From an uncultured Myxococcales bacterium (GTDB lineage: Bacteria > Myxococcota_A > UBA9042 > DTJE01), in NCBI GenBank assembly GCA_903847405.1, contig CAINDP010000059.1, positions 1 to 36,537 of the forward strand: a stretch of 36,537 nt of DNA, read 5' to 3'. Both the position numbers and the translations under genes were made by a program. The notes under the pieces are model-generated. The model was not told the origin of the DNA. It saw nothing but the letters and a program-made list of their open reading frames with translations, and made no database searches. This document shows positions 24,417-32,754 of this stretch, one piece after another. The stretch's first letter is position 1; the number at the start of each line of letters is the position of its first letter.

Positions 24417-25847
24417 CTAGAACCGAACGCCTGAACCCAGCAGCACGGATACCTCGTGGGAGCGGATGTCCTTGAGGGCGGTGACGGCTCCGGTGCGGTA
24501 GTCGACGTCCATGCCGGCGATCTTGCCGAATCCATACGCGTATTTGAGGCCCAGCGTCGTCGCGAACGTGATCCGGTCGGTGTTGCTGCTGCCGACGACC
24601 ACGTAGGGCGACAGGTACGTGACTCCCAGGGTGCCGCCGAAGTAGTCCATCCGGCTGTCCAGCAGCGCGGGCGGATCGCCCAGGGGCGGGTTGGGGGCCA
24701 CGTCGGTGAAGCCGCCGAAGCCCAGGATCCAGCGGGGGGCCAGGAACACCTCGACGCCCAGGCGACCGTTGAAATAGCCGCGGGTGTTCGTGCCCCCGGA
24801 ATGCCAGGGTGTCGTGTAGTCGGCGTCGATGGCGATGGCGAACTTCCCCGGCTGCTGCCAGGCCACCCCCAGCGTCATGGAAAAGGGCTGGTTGAAGGCG
24901 ACCGAGGACGCTTCGCGCACCGATTGGTCGACGAAGGAGGGTACCGAAGAGGTCTCGAGGTTCGACCCGCTGGTCTTTCCCCAGACCCGCAGCGTGGGCA
25001 GTCGCACCGCGAGGCCCAGGCGCAGGCCGGATATGGGGTGGACCTGCACGCCCAACTGGACGGCGAAGCCCAGTTCGGTCGAGGCCAGATCGGTGTTGAT
25101 CGTGTAGAAGTTCGGCACGGAGGAGCCGTCGTCCTGAGGAACATCCGCGTTCACGGCCAGCGTGAGGCGCCCGTCGCCCGTTCTGTACACGCCGAACAGC
25201 GACGCCCCCACGGACACCTTGTCGTTGATGCGCATGCCCCAGGACGGGCCGATGCAGTAGGTGATTTCCTGGAACGCCAGCGAGAAACGCTGGTGGTAGG
25301 GACCGTTCAACCCCGTCCCGTCGAACACCGCGGACTGCGAGAACTTTTGCGACGCCGGGATGAACACGGACAGCGCGACCGAGTGCTGGAGACCCGCGTT
25401 CGCCGGGGCCGCCAGATCCTCCGCGGGGGGCGTCTTCGCGTCGCCGGCGTCCGGGACCTCCTTCTTCCACCCCCCGATCTTCCAGACATACGACGCCGAG
25501 GACGCGACGACCTGGAAGGGGCTGGCGCTGAGGCCGGAACTGTTGGGTCCGTCCGGCATCGTCGTCCGGATGAACTCCGGGATCTGCAGGAACTGGATGT
25601 GGTAGGCGCTGGCCGACAGGTCCAGGGAACTGCGCTCGGCCCATCCCAGGCCCGCGGGGTTCCACCAGGCGGTGGCGGGGTCGTCGGCCAGGGCGGAGTA
25701 GGCGCCCGACATCGCGGCGGCCCGGCTGCCGGCGGGGAAGTTGAAGCCGTTGCCCGCGATGGCGACCAGCGGCGCCAGCAGCAGCGCCGCGACCACGAGG
25801 GCCGAGGGCACCGGGCGTCGAGGGAGGGGGTGTCTGCCGGGTTTCAT
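24417..25847 (-). CDS. FadL/OmpP1-like outer-membrane transport protein
   Basis: A 476-aa beta-barrel protein. It has a cleavable signal peptide (MKPGRHPLPRRPVPSALVVA, cut near VAIAG), then the FadL-family N-terminal hatch with AGSRAAAMSGAYSALADDP and the diagnostic WWNPAGL. The rest alternates short amphipathic strands and ends in an aromatic residue (GSGVRF), as outer-membrane barrels do. Members take up long-chain fatty acids or hydrophobic aromatic compounds. The ATG at 25847 is only 37 bp from the ATG of the divergent gene. A -10-like TACAAT (25859-25854) lies just 6 nt before the ATG and no clear ribosome site is seen, so a leaderless or very short leader mRNA is possible. Confidence 0.88.
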   Translation of the reverse strand: MKPGRHPLPRRPVPSALVVAALLLAPLVAIAGNGFNFPAGSRAAAMSGAYSALADDPATAWWNPAGLGWAERSSLDLSASAYHIQFLQIPEFIRTTMPDGPNSSGLSASPFQVVASSASYVWKIGGWKKEVPDAGDAKTPPAEDLAAPANAGLQHSVALSVFIPASQKFSQSAVFDGTGLNGPYHQRFSLAFQEITYCIGPSWGMRINDKVSVGASLFGVYRTGDGRLTLAVNADVPQDDGSSVPNFYTINTDLASTELGFAVQLGVQVHPISGLRLGLAVRLPTLRVWGKTSGSNLETSSVPSFVDQSVREASSVAFNQPFSMTLGVAWQQPGKFAIAIDADYTTPWHSGGTNTRGYFNGRLGVEVFLAPRWILGFGGFTDVAPNPPLGDPPALLDSRMDYFGGTLGVTYLSPYVVVGSSNTDRITFATTLGLKYAYGFGKIAGMDVDYRTGAVTALKDIRSHEVSVLLGSGVRF

Positions 25848-25853
25848 GACTGG

Positions 25854-25859
25854 ATTGTA
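25854..25859 (-). promoter_or_regulatory. Possible -10 element of the FadL-like gene
   Basis: TACAAT on the minus strand, identical to the -10 called at 94-89, ends 6 nt before the ATG at 25847. Transcription from it would start at or next to the start codon. No -35 is seen 16-18 nt upstream. Confidence 0.3.
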
Positions 25860-25884
25860 GCAGCGTCTGATCGTCGTCGCGGCG

Positions 25885-27501
25885 ATGGGATATCCTTGCA
25901 GCGGCCCGCATGCGTCGAGGACGTCCTTGCCGACCCCTACCCGAACCGGCCGCGCGGCGACCCGGTCGCTGTTCCTGGCGACCTTCCTGGTCCTGTGGGC
26001 CCTGTCCGCCCGGTACGCTCCAACGGGGGACGCGATCCCCATGGTCGGGACGGCCCGGGATCTGGTGACGGAAGGGCGCCTGGATTCCTCCTACCCGATG
26101 CGCGGACTGACGATCGAATCTCCGGACGGACGGTTCTTCAGCAAGTACCCCCTGCCGTGGAGCCTGTGCCAGATCCCCGGGGTTGCCCTGGAGCGCCTGG
26201 TGACCGTGGCCACCCTGCCGGCGTCCCAGCAGGAAATGACGCTGCGGCTGGTCCGGGGGCTGACGCCCGCGGTGTTCGGCGCCCTGGCGGTGATGCTGCT
26301 GTTCCTGGCCCTGGTCGAACTCGGGATCCCGCGCCGGCGAGCCATGGTCCTGGCCGCCCTGGCCAGCGGCACGACCTGCCTGCTTCCGTACCTGAATTCC
26401 CACTATTCCGAGGTGTTCCAGGCGGTCGTCGTCAACGGGACGGTGCTGGCCCTGGCCCGGCTGGACCGGTCGCCGGGGCGTCGCGAGGCCGCGGCCCTGG
26501 GGATGTGCGTCGGGACGCTGGTGTTCGCCAAGGTCGCGCTGGTTCCCTTCGCCGCCATTGCGGGCGGCGTCGGCCTGGCGATCGTCCTGCGGAACGCCGC
26601 GGCCCCCGGTCGGGCCGTGGCCTGGATGGCGGCCGCCGCGGTCCCCCCGGTGGTGGCGGCGCTGTCCTGGAACGTGCTGCGCTACGGGGTGCCGTTTTCG
26701 ACCGACTACGGCTTCTTCGTCGTTCCGCAGACGCTGGGCTGGCCCCGGCCCGGGGCGCTGCTGGGCCTGCTGGTGTCGTCGGGCCGCGGACTGGCGTGGT
26801 TCGCGCCGCTGGTGTGGCTGGCGTTGCCGGGCGCCCGGCGGGCGTGGCGCGAGCGGCACGGTGTGGGCCTGGCCTGCCTGGCCGGGTTCGTGGCGACCCT
26901 GCTGCTGTATGCCGGTTTTTCGATCTGGCACGGATCCGAGCAGTGGGGTCCCCGCTACCTGGTTCCGATGATCGGGCCCCTGGCCGTCCTGGTCGCGCTG
27001 GCCATCGAGGAAGCGGGTCCGCAACGTCGCGTGCGGCACGTGGCGCTGGTGGTCCTGGCGATCGCGGGCCTGGCCGTGAACCTGCCCGGCCTGCTGGTCC
27101 GGTACACGGACTTTTTCGCCACGGTGCCGTACACGCCCTACTCCGAAATCCACCTGGACGCCCGGGACCGGCCCCTGGAAACGCCGGAACCGGACAATCT
27201 GTACCGCACCAATTTCCTGCCGCCCTTTTCGCCCATCGTGGGCCACGCGTGGCTGCTGCGCCATGCCCTGACCGGCGGGGACCTGGCCGCCGATTGCCCC
27301 TGGGCCGGGTGGGTGACGAAGGGACCCGTGATCCGCACCCCGGACCTCGTTCCGCGGATCGATCTGTGGTTTGTTTCCGATGCCGACGAAACCGGTTCGC
27401 CGGATCCGCTGGCGATCATCGTGCTGGCGGTGCTGGTGCTGGCGGCCGTCGGGGCGGGGGTCGAGGCCTGGCGCGCGGCGTCACCGGGCGGCGGGGATTG
27501 A
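25885..27501 (+). CDS. GT-C-like multi-spanning membrane glycosyltransferase
   Basis: A 538-aa protein with ten or more predicted membrane helices. After the first helix comes an outer loop with an Asp (YAPTGDAIPM) and, later, SKYPLPWS. This resembles the first-loop Asp and SKY/P pattern of dolichyl- or polyprenyl-phosphate sugar transferases of the PMT/ArnT superfamily. A second long outer region lies before the last helix (YTPYSEIHLD...WAGWVTKG). I infer transfer of a sugar from a lipid carrier to an outer-envelope acceptor, but no motif proves it. The start is unsure: ATG 25885 has a poor ribosome site, while a TTG at 25927 has GAGGA 5-6 nt upstream. Its end overlaps the TetR gene by 21 bp. 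Confidence 0.6.
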   Translation: MGYPCSGPHASRTSLPTPTRTGRAATRSLFLATFLVLWALSARYAPTGDAIPMVGTARDLVTEGRLDSSYPMRGLTIESPDGRFFSKYPLPWSLCQIPGVALERLVTVATLPASQQEMTLRLVRGLTPAVFGALAVMLLFLALVELGIPRRRAMVLAALASGTTCLLPYLNSHYSEVFQAVVVNGTVLALARLDRSPGRREAAALGMCVGTLVFAKVALVPFAAIAGGVGLAIVLRNAAAPGRAVAWMAAAAVPPVVAALSWNVLRYGVPFSTDYGFFVVPQTLGWPRPGALLGLLVSSGRGLAWFAPLVWLALPGARRAWRERHGVGLACLAGFVATLLLYAGFSIWHGSEQWGPRYLVPMIGPLAVLVALAIEEAGPQRRVRHVALVVLAIAGLAVNLPGLLVRYTDFFATVPYTPYSEIHLDARDRPLETPEPDNLYRTNFLPPFSPIVGHAWLLRHALTGGDLAADCPWAGWVTKGPVIRTPDLVPRIDLWFVSDADETGSPDPLAIIVLAVLVLAAVGAGVEAWRAASPGGGD

Positions 27502-28101
27502 TTCGCGCGGCTGGAACACGCCCCACGGCATCAGGCGATGCAGCTCCTCCATCAGGCGCAGCAGGTCGCCGCCGACGTCCATCAGTTCCCGCTGGCAGTC
27601 GTTGTCGAACCACTCCCGCAGGACGGCGCTGATCCCGCCGAAGATGACGCCGCCCAGCAGGTTCGCCTGCTCCCGGGGGACCCCTGCGGTTTCCAGGGAC
27701 TCGGTGATCAGTTGCTCGTTGATCCGCTCGGTTTCGTCGGCACGGGCGATCAGGGTCGGGGATGCGGCCTCGTACTGCCACTCGCGCATCAGTTCATCCT
27801 TCAGCGTGGCGTACCAGTTGCCGTACTCCTCCAGCGCGACGCGCACGCCCAGCAGAGGGGCGGACAGGTTCTGGTGCCTTTCCAGCAGCACCCGCAGCAT
27901 CGCCGTGCTCTTTTCCCGGCTGGGGAAGGCCACGTCCAGCTTGGTCGGGAAATACCGGAAGAAGGTGCGCTGCGAAATGCCGGCCAGCGACACGATCTCG
28001 TCGACCGTGGTGTTGTCGTATCCCTTGCGACAGAACAGGTCGGTGGCGATATCGACCAGCCGCTGCCGGGTCGCCTGCTTCTTTTCCTCGCGTCGCGCCA
28101 T
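27481..28101 (-). CDS. TetR-family transcriptional regulator
   Basis: A 206-aa repressor-type regulator. The N-terminal helix-turn-helix is typical (ATDLFCRKGYDNTTVDEIVS followed by LAGISQRTFFRYFPTK). The C-terminal part (about 60-206) is the all-helical ligand and dimer domain, with no recognisable subfamily. The ATG at 28101 has GGAGGA about 7 nt upstream; a longer reading from 28164 lacks support. It is divergent from the metallopeptidase lipoprotein gene, and an inverted repeat at 28218-28236 in the shared gap has the size of a TetR operator. The likely targets are itself and the peptidase-transporter pair. The ligand is unknown. Confidence 0.9.
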   Translation of the reverse strand: MARREEKKQATRQRLVDIATDLFCRKGYDNTTVDEIVSLAGISQRTFFRYFPTKLDVAFPSREKSTAMLRVLLERHQNLSAPLLGVRVALEEYGNWYATLKDELMREWQYEAASPTLIARADETERINEQLITESLETAGVPREQANLLGGVIFGGISAVLREWFDNDCQRELMDVGGDLLRLMEELHRLMPWGVFQPRESIPAAR

Positions 28102-28217
28102 CTGGGGTCCTCCGTCCAATCCGGAAAGCAGGTGGAAACTACAGCAAGGTTCAAGGGTGTGCAACGCCCAGATGACAGGGTTCCGGGGGGGTAGTCAGAT
28201 TCGGCACTCCCCGACGA

Positions 28218-28236
28218 TCCACCGTCCATTGGTGGA
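28218..28236. promoter_or_regulatory. Inverted repeat, candidate TetR operator
   Basis: TCCACC-N7-GGTGGA is a perfect 6-bp inverted repeat, 19 bp in all, ending 18 nt before the ATG of the metallopeptidase gene and ahead of GGGAGGAAG. Its position and size suit a TetR dimer site. A short mRNA hairpin is the alternative. Confidence 0.4.
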
Positions 28237-28254
28237 GCGCTCGGGAGGAAGTTG

Positions 28255-30030
28255 ATGGTTGACGCAACTCCGCGGATCGCGGATACCTGCCGTGGGCAAG
28301 GCGCGGAGGGCATCGTGGGGCGGCTGGGGTCGGGTGTGGCGGTTGCGATGGCGCTGCTGGCGATGGCGTGTGCGAAGGAGGGGACCGTGGTGAAGACCGG
28401 CGACGGCGACGGCGGATCGGCGGTCCAGGCGAAGGCCTTCCTGGACGGCTACAACGCCCGGCGGCTGGACCTGGACAAGGCCTCCGCGCTGTCCTACTGG
28501 AAGGCCGCCAACAGCGGCAAGAAGGAGGACTTCGAGGCGGCGGCGGCGGCGGACCTGGTTTCCCGGACGTACCACAGCGACCGCGCGGCGTTCCAGACCA
28601 TCGGCCGGTTGCTGCAGTCCGCGGACCGGTTGGACGCGATCACGGTGCGCGCGCTGCGGGTCGCGAAACTGGCGTACGAAGAAAACCAGTTGCCGGCGGA
28701 CGTGCTGCAGGAACTGGTGTCGAAGGCCTCGCAGATCGAGCAGGTCTTCAACACCTACCGGGCGACCATGGACGGCAAGGCCTACACGAACAACGAGCTG
28801 CTGGAAGCCCTGGAAAACGAAAAGGTTTCCAACCGGCGGCAGGCGATCTGGGAGGCCCTGAAGCAGGTTGGCGCGAAGGTGGCCCCGCTGCTGGTGGACC
28901 TGGCGCACGTGCGCAACCGCGCGGCCGTCACGCTGGGGTACGCGAACTACTGGGAAATGAAGATCCGCATGCAGGAGCACGACCCGGCGATGCTGGTGGC
29001 GCTGTTCGACCGGCTGGAAAAGGAGACGGACGCGCCGTTCGCGGCGATGAAGAAGCGGCTGGATGCCGAGATTTCGAAGCGCCTGGGCGTCGCCCCGGCG
29101 GCGATGATGCCGTGGCACTACGACAACCCGTTCTTCCAGGCGGCGCCGCCCTCGCCGAAGGTGGACCCGGACGTCTTCTACGAAACCCGCAAGCGCGAGG
29201 ACATCGTCGCGCTGGCGCAGCAGTTCTACACCGACATCGGCCTGCCGCTGGACTCGATCATCGCCCGGTCGGACTACTACGACCGCGAGGGCAAGGACCA
29301 GCATGCGTTCTGCATGGACGTGGACCGGGCCGGCGACGTCCGGATGCTGCTGAACATCCAGCCCAAGGCCGAATGGATGGACACGATGCTGCACGAGTCC
29401 GGCCACGCGGTGTATTCGGCGTACAACGACCCGTCGCTGCCCTTCAACATCCGGGACGCCGCCCACATCCTGACCACGGAGGGCGTGGCGATGCTGTTCG
29501 GGGCGCTGGGCAAGAACCCCACGTGGATGGTCGCCTACGCGGGCGTGGACAAGGCGAAGTCCGACGCCGCGGCTGCGGACCTGTACGAGCAGCGCCGCCG
29601 CGAGCAGTTGATCTTCGCCCGCTGGGCGATGGTGATGTTCCGGTTTGAAAAGGCCCTGTACGAAAACCCCGACGGCGACCTGAACACGCGGTGGTACGAC
29701 GTGGTCGAGCGGCTGCAACTGCTGAAGCGGCCTGCGGGACGGGACCAGGCGGACTGGGCGGCCAAGCCCCACTTCACGATCGCGCCGGTGTACTACCACA
29801 ACTACCTGCTGGGCGAACTGTTCGCGGCGCAGTTGCGGGCGAAGATGGCGGCGATGTCGGGCCACAAGGGGCCGGCGTCCACCCTGTCCTTCAACGGGCG
29901 CAAGGACTTCGGGAAGTACCTGATCGACGAGGTCTTCCGTCCCGGGATGCGGTGGGAGTGGCCCGAGTTCGTGCGCCGCGCGACCGGCCGTCCCCTGGGG
30001 CCCGAGGCCTTCGCCGCCGAGGTGCAGTAG
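28255..30030 (+). CDS. M2/M3-type zinc metallopeptidase lipoprotein
   Basis: A 591-aa secreted zinc peptidase (clan MA) resembling bacterial peptidyl-dipeptidase A (M2, ACE-like) proteins. The zinc motif is HESGH (380-384) and the third ligand is probably Glu409 (HILTTEGVAM). The late segment HFTIAPVYYHNYLLGELFA matches the substrate-binding Tyr/His region of the family. A signal peptide with lipobox LLAMAC precedes an acidic Gly-rich linker, so the enzyme is membrane-anchored. Two starts are possible: ATG 28255 (GGGAGGAAG upstream) and GTG 28315 (GGAGGG upstream). The second gives a more normal signal peptide (MGRLGSGVAVAMALLAMAC). The MATE-like gene starts 6 nt after the stop. The division between M2 and M3 is by eye only. 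Confidence 0.82.
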   Translation: MVDATPRIADTCRGQGAEGIVGRLGSGVAVAMALLAMACAKEGTVVKTGDGDGGSAVQAKAFLDGYNARRLDLDKASALSYWKAANSGKKEDFEAAAAADLVSRTYHSDRAAFQTIGRLLQSADRLDAITVRALRVAKLAYEENQLPADVLQELVSKASQIEQVFNTYRATMDGKAYTNNELLEALENEKVSNRRQAIWEALKQVGAKVAPLLVDLAHVRNRAAVTLGYANYWEMKIRMQEHDPAMLVALFDRLEKETDAPFAAMKKRLDAEISKRLGVAPAAMMPWHYDNPFFQAAPPSPKVDPDVFYETRKREDIVALAQQFYTDIGLPLDSIIARSDYYDREGKDQHAFCMDVDRAGDVRMLLNIQPKAEWMDTMLHESGHAVYSAYNDPSLPFNIRDAAHILTTEGVAMLFGALGKNPTWMVAYAGVDKAKSDAAAADLYEQRRREQLIFARWAMVMFRFEKALYENPDGDLNTRWYDVVERLQLLKRPAGRDQADWAAKPHFTIAPVYYHNYLLGELFAAQLRAKMAAMSGHKGPASTLSFNGRKDFGKYLIDEVFRPGMRWEWPEFVRRATGRPLGPEAFAAEVQ

Positions 30031-30036
30031 ATCGTC

Positions 30037-31395
30037 TTGAACACCCCCGACACCGACACTCCGTCCCCGCCCGCGGTCGATGCGGTCGTACTGAACGGCC
30101 CTGCCGTGTTCCGCGCCTGGTGGCCCCTGGCCGCCTCGTGGCTGATGATGGGCCTGGAACTGCCCCTCGTGGGCGCGACCATGGCCCGGCTGCCCGACCC
30201 CCGGATATCGCTGGCTGCATATGGCGGCGTGGTCTTCCCGATCTCGCTGGTGATCGAGGGCCCGATCATCATGCTGCTGTCGGCGTCGGTGGCCCTGGCC
30301 CGTGACCGGGCGTCGTACCGCCTGATGCGGCGGTTCATGTGGCAGTCGATCGCCTTCCTGACGGCCCTGCACGCGCTGGTGGCCTTCACGCCCCTCTATG
30401 ACGTCGTGGCCGGGGACTGGCTGGGCGTGCCCGCCGAAACGCTGGAGCCCGCCCGGATCGGCCTGCAGATCCTGACGTTCTGGACCGGGTCCATCGCCTA
30501 TCGCCGGTACCAGCAGGGCGTCCTGATCCGGTTCGGGTCGTCCAGCATGGTGGGCCTGGGGACCGGCGTCCGCCTGCTGGCCAACCTGCTGGTCCTGGGG
30601 GCGGGCCTGGCCCACGGCGGGATTCCCGGGATCGTCGTCGGCGCGTCGGCCGTGGCCGCCGGGGTGCTGTCCGAGGCGGTCTTCATGGGGTTTGCGGTGC
30701 GACCGGTCCTGCGGGACTGTGTGTACCGGGCGCCTGCCGAGGCGGTGCCCCTGACGCTGCCCGTGTTCCTGCGGTTCTACGTGCCCCTGGCCCTGACGCC
30801 CCTGATCACGCTGCTGTCGATGCCCCTGGCCAGCGCGGCGGTCAGCCGGATGCCCCAGGCGATCGATTCGCTGGCGGCCTGGCCGGTGGTCAACGGTGTC
30901 GTGTTCCTGTTGCGCAGCCTGGGGTTCGCCTTCAACGAGGTCGTGGTGGCGCGCGTCGAGCGGCCCGGCGCCATCGGGGCCCTGCGCCGCTTCGCGATCC
31001 TGCTGGGGGCGGGGGTGTCGCTGGCCCTGGTGCTGATCGCGGCGACGCCCCTGGGGCACCTGTGGTTCGCGGACATGTCGGCCCTGGCCCCGGACCTCGT
31101 TGCCCTGGCCCGGTCGGCCCTGTGGTGCGCGCTGCTGCTGCCGGCCCTGGCGGTCCAGCAGAGCTGGTACCAGGGGCTCCTGGTCACCAGCCGCAGCACC
31201 CGGGCCATCACCGAGGGCGTGCTGGTGTTCCTGGCGGTGTTCGGCGGGATCCTCGTGGCCGGCGTCGTCGACGGGACGATCACCGGGTTGTACGTCGGGA
31301 TCCTGGCCACCGCGGCCGGGAGCGTCGCCCAGAACCTGTGGATGCGGGTGCGATCGCGGGCGTACCTGGCAACGCTGGCCGCGTCCGGCGGGTGA
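30037..31395 (+). CDS. MATE-like multi-spanning transporter
   Basis: A 452-aa membrane protein with about twelve predicted helices arranged as two similar halves (ELPLVGATMARLPDP in the first, LSMPLASAAVSRMPQA in the second). That internal similarity is what MATE/MOP flippases and the ANKH group show. It would export a small molecule or flip a lipid-linked one; no substrate can be named. The frame opens with a TTG at 30037, 6 nt after the peptidase stop, with GAGGTG rather far upstream, so the start is uncertain. It is probably co-transcribed with the peptidase and may be under the TetR regulator. Confidence 0.7.
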   Translation: MNTPDTDTPSPPAVDAVVLNGPAVFRAWWPLAASWLMMGLELPLVGATMARLPDPRISLAAYGGVVFPISLVIEGPIIMLLSASVALARDRASYRLMRRFMWQSIAFLTALHALVAFTPLYDVVAGDWLGVPAETLEPARIGLQILTFWTGSIAYRRYQQGVLIRFGSSSMVGLGTGVRLLANLLVLGAGLAHGGIPGIVVGASAVAAGVLSEAVFMGFAVRPVLRDCVYRAPAEAVPLTLPVFLRFYVPLALTPLITLLSMPLASAAVSRMPQAIDSLAAWPVVNGVVFLLRSLGFAFNEVVVARVERPGAIGALRRFAILLGAGVSLALVLIAATPLGHLWFADMSALAPDLVALARSALWCALLLPALAVQQSWYQGLLVTSRSTRAITEGVLVFLAVFGGILVAGVVDGTITGLYVGILATAAGSVAQNLWMRVRSRAYLATLAASGG

Positions 31396-31419
31396 GGGCG
31401 CGTCCGCGTCCACGTCCGG

Positions 31420-31468
31420 AAATGGGGACAGACACCGATTTCGCGAAAATGGGGACAGACACCGATTT
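31420..31468 (+). repeat. Two direct 22-bp REP-like repeats
   Basis: Two identical 22-bp units (31420-31441 and 31447-31468) have the core GGGGACAGACACCG flanked by AAAT and ATTT. They are separated by CGCGA. The ends are near-complementary (AAATGG... with ...CCGATTT), so each unit is a weak hairpin. From memory, this motif and its complement are widespread intergenic repeats in proteobacterial genomes, often discussed with REP-associated (Y1/IS200-like) transposases. No transposase lies in the window. It sits between the MATE-like gene and the promoter of the second kinase gene. Confidence 0.7.
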
Positions 31469-31496
31469 TCCCCGCGCGCCTGGGCAGCCCCCACCC

Positions 31497-31525
31497 TTGA
31501 AGCGGACCGCGGGGCGGGGTACAAC
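31497..31525 (+). promoter_or_regulatory. Sigma70-like promoter of the second Ser/Thr kinase gene
   Basis: TTGAAG (31497-31502), a 17-nt spacer and TACAAC (31520-31525) lie just after the REP-like repeats. Transcription would start near 31532, about 14 nt before the ATG, leaving room only for the ribosome site CGGAG. The TACAA-type -10 recurs at 94-89 and 25859-25854. Confidence 0.5.
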
Positions 31526-31545
31526 CGGACCAACGGAGACGCACG

Positions 31546-32730
31546 ATGGACGAGGACCGCGGCTGCGGGCGTTGCGGCAACCCGGTGGAAGCGGCGGAAG
31601 CCCGCTGTGGGGCGTGTCGCGAGGTACGGCCCCCGGAGGGCTGGCCCCGGGACCCCCGCCTGGGCGGCACCGTGCTGGATCGCCTGGTCCTGTCCCGCCG
31701 CATCGGGTACGGGGCGACCGGCAGCGTCTACCTGGCCGAGGACCGCGAGGCCGGGGGGCGGGTGGCGGTCAAGCTGCTTCGTCGCGAATTGACGGGCGAT
31801 CCCGAGATCGTTCGTCGCTTCCGCCTGGAAGCGGTGCTGACCAAGTCCCTGGACATCCCGCAGGTGGTTCCTGCCTACGATTTCGGGCAGTTCCCCGACG
31901 GCACCCACTACTTCACCATGGAATACGTCGAGGGCGTGGGGCTGGACGCCGTCCTGGAACAGCGCGGCGCGCTGCCCCTGCCCATGGTGCTGACGATCGC
32001 CCGGCAGGTCCTGGCGGCCCTGGACGTGGCCCACAGCCAGGGCGTGATCCACCGGGACCTCAAGCCCGGCAACATCCTTCTGGCGCGGGATCCCGCGGGT
32101 CATCCCATGGTGCGCATCCTGGACTTCGGTTTCGCGCGGCTGACGGATTCGGGGTCGGCCTCCGGTTCGGGGCGCCGCCTGACCCTGGGGCTCACCCTCA
32201 TGGGAACGCCCACCTACATGGCGCCCGAGCAGGCACGGGGCTCCCGGACGCTGGACGGACGGGCGGACCTGTACAGCCTGGGCGTGATCCTGTACCGGGC
32301 CCTCACCGGCCAGCCGCCCTTTTCCGGGACGATGGAAGAGGTCCTGCGGCAGCACCTGGAAACGCCGCCCGTGCCGCCCTCGATGGTGCACCCCGACGTG
32401 CCCCACGCGATGGACGTGCTGCTGATGCGGATGCTGGAAAAGGATCCCGACCGGCGTCATGCCACCGCTGCGGCGGTCCTGGCCGACCTGGACCGAGCCT
32501 TCCCGGGCGGGCCGTCCGCCTGGGACCCCGACGAGATGCGCGCCGCCGCCGCCCCGCGCGCCGAGCTGGTGCGCCTGGTGGACCGGTATGTCCACGGCAC
32601 CCAGTCGCTGCCGGCCCTGAAGGGGCGCCCTGGATTCGGGGCGCGCCGAACCGCGTGGATCCTGGCCGCCGTGGGTGCGGGTTGCCTGGCGGTGGCGACC
32701 CTGATGTGGTGGCTGTTGCGCCCGGGGTAG
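31546..32730 (+). CDS. Ser/Thr protein kinase with zinc ribbon and tail anchor
   Basis: A 394-aa Hanks-type kinase. The N-terminal zinc ribbon has Cys7/Cys10 and Cys21/Cys24. The kinase core has the glycine loop GYGATGSVY, Lys76 (VAVKLL), HRDLKPGN (169-176), DFG (193-195) and GTPTYMAPEQ. A linker of about 70 residues follows, then a single C-terminal membrane helix with only WLLRPG-like residues after it. There is thus no external sensor domain: the kinase is tail-anchored, and signals are likely sensed in the cytoplasm or through partners. It shares the ribbon-plus-kinase plan with the haem-sensor kinase at 4658-6577. It is 24 nt ahead of the glycosidase-like lipoprotein gene, which may be in its operon. 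Confidence 0.92.
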   Translation: MDEDRGCGRCGNPVEAAEARCGACREVRPPEGWPRDPRLGGTVLDRLVLSRRIGYGATGSVYLAEDREAGGRVAVKLLRRELTGDPEIVRRFRLEAVLTKSLDIPQVVPAYDFGQFPDGTHYFTMEYVEGVGLDAVLEQRGALPLPMVLTIARQVLAALDVAHSQGVIHRDLKPGNILLARDPAGHPMVRILDFGFARLTDSGSASGSGRRLTLGLTLMGTPTYMAPEQARGSRTLDGRADLYSLGVILYRALTGQPPFSGTMEEVLRQHLETPPVPPSMVHPDVPHAMDVLLMRMLEKDPDRRHATAAAVLADLDRAFPGGPSAWDPDEMRAAAAPRAELVRLVDRYVHGTQSLPALKGRPGFGARRTAWILAAVGAGCLAVATLMWWLLRPG

Positions 32731-32754
32731 GCCCGGCGCCCGGAGGGAGTGTCG

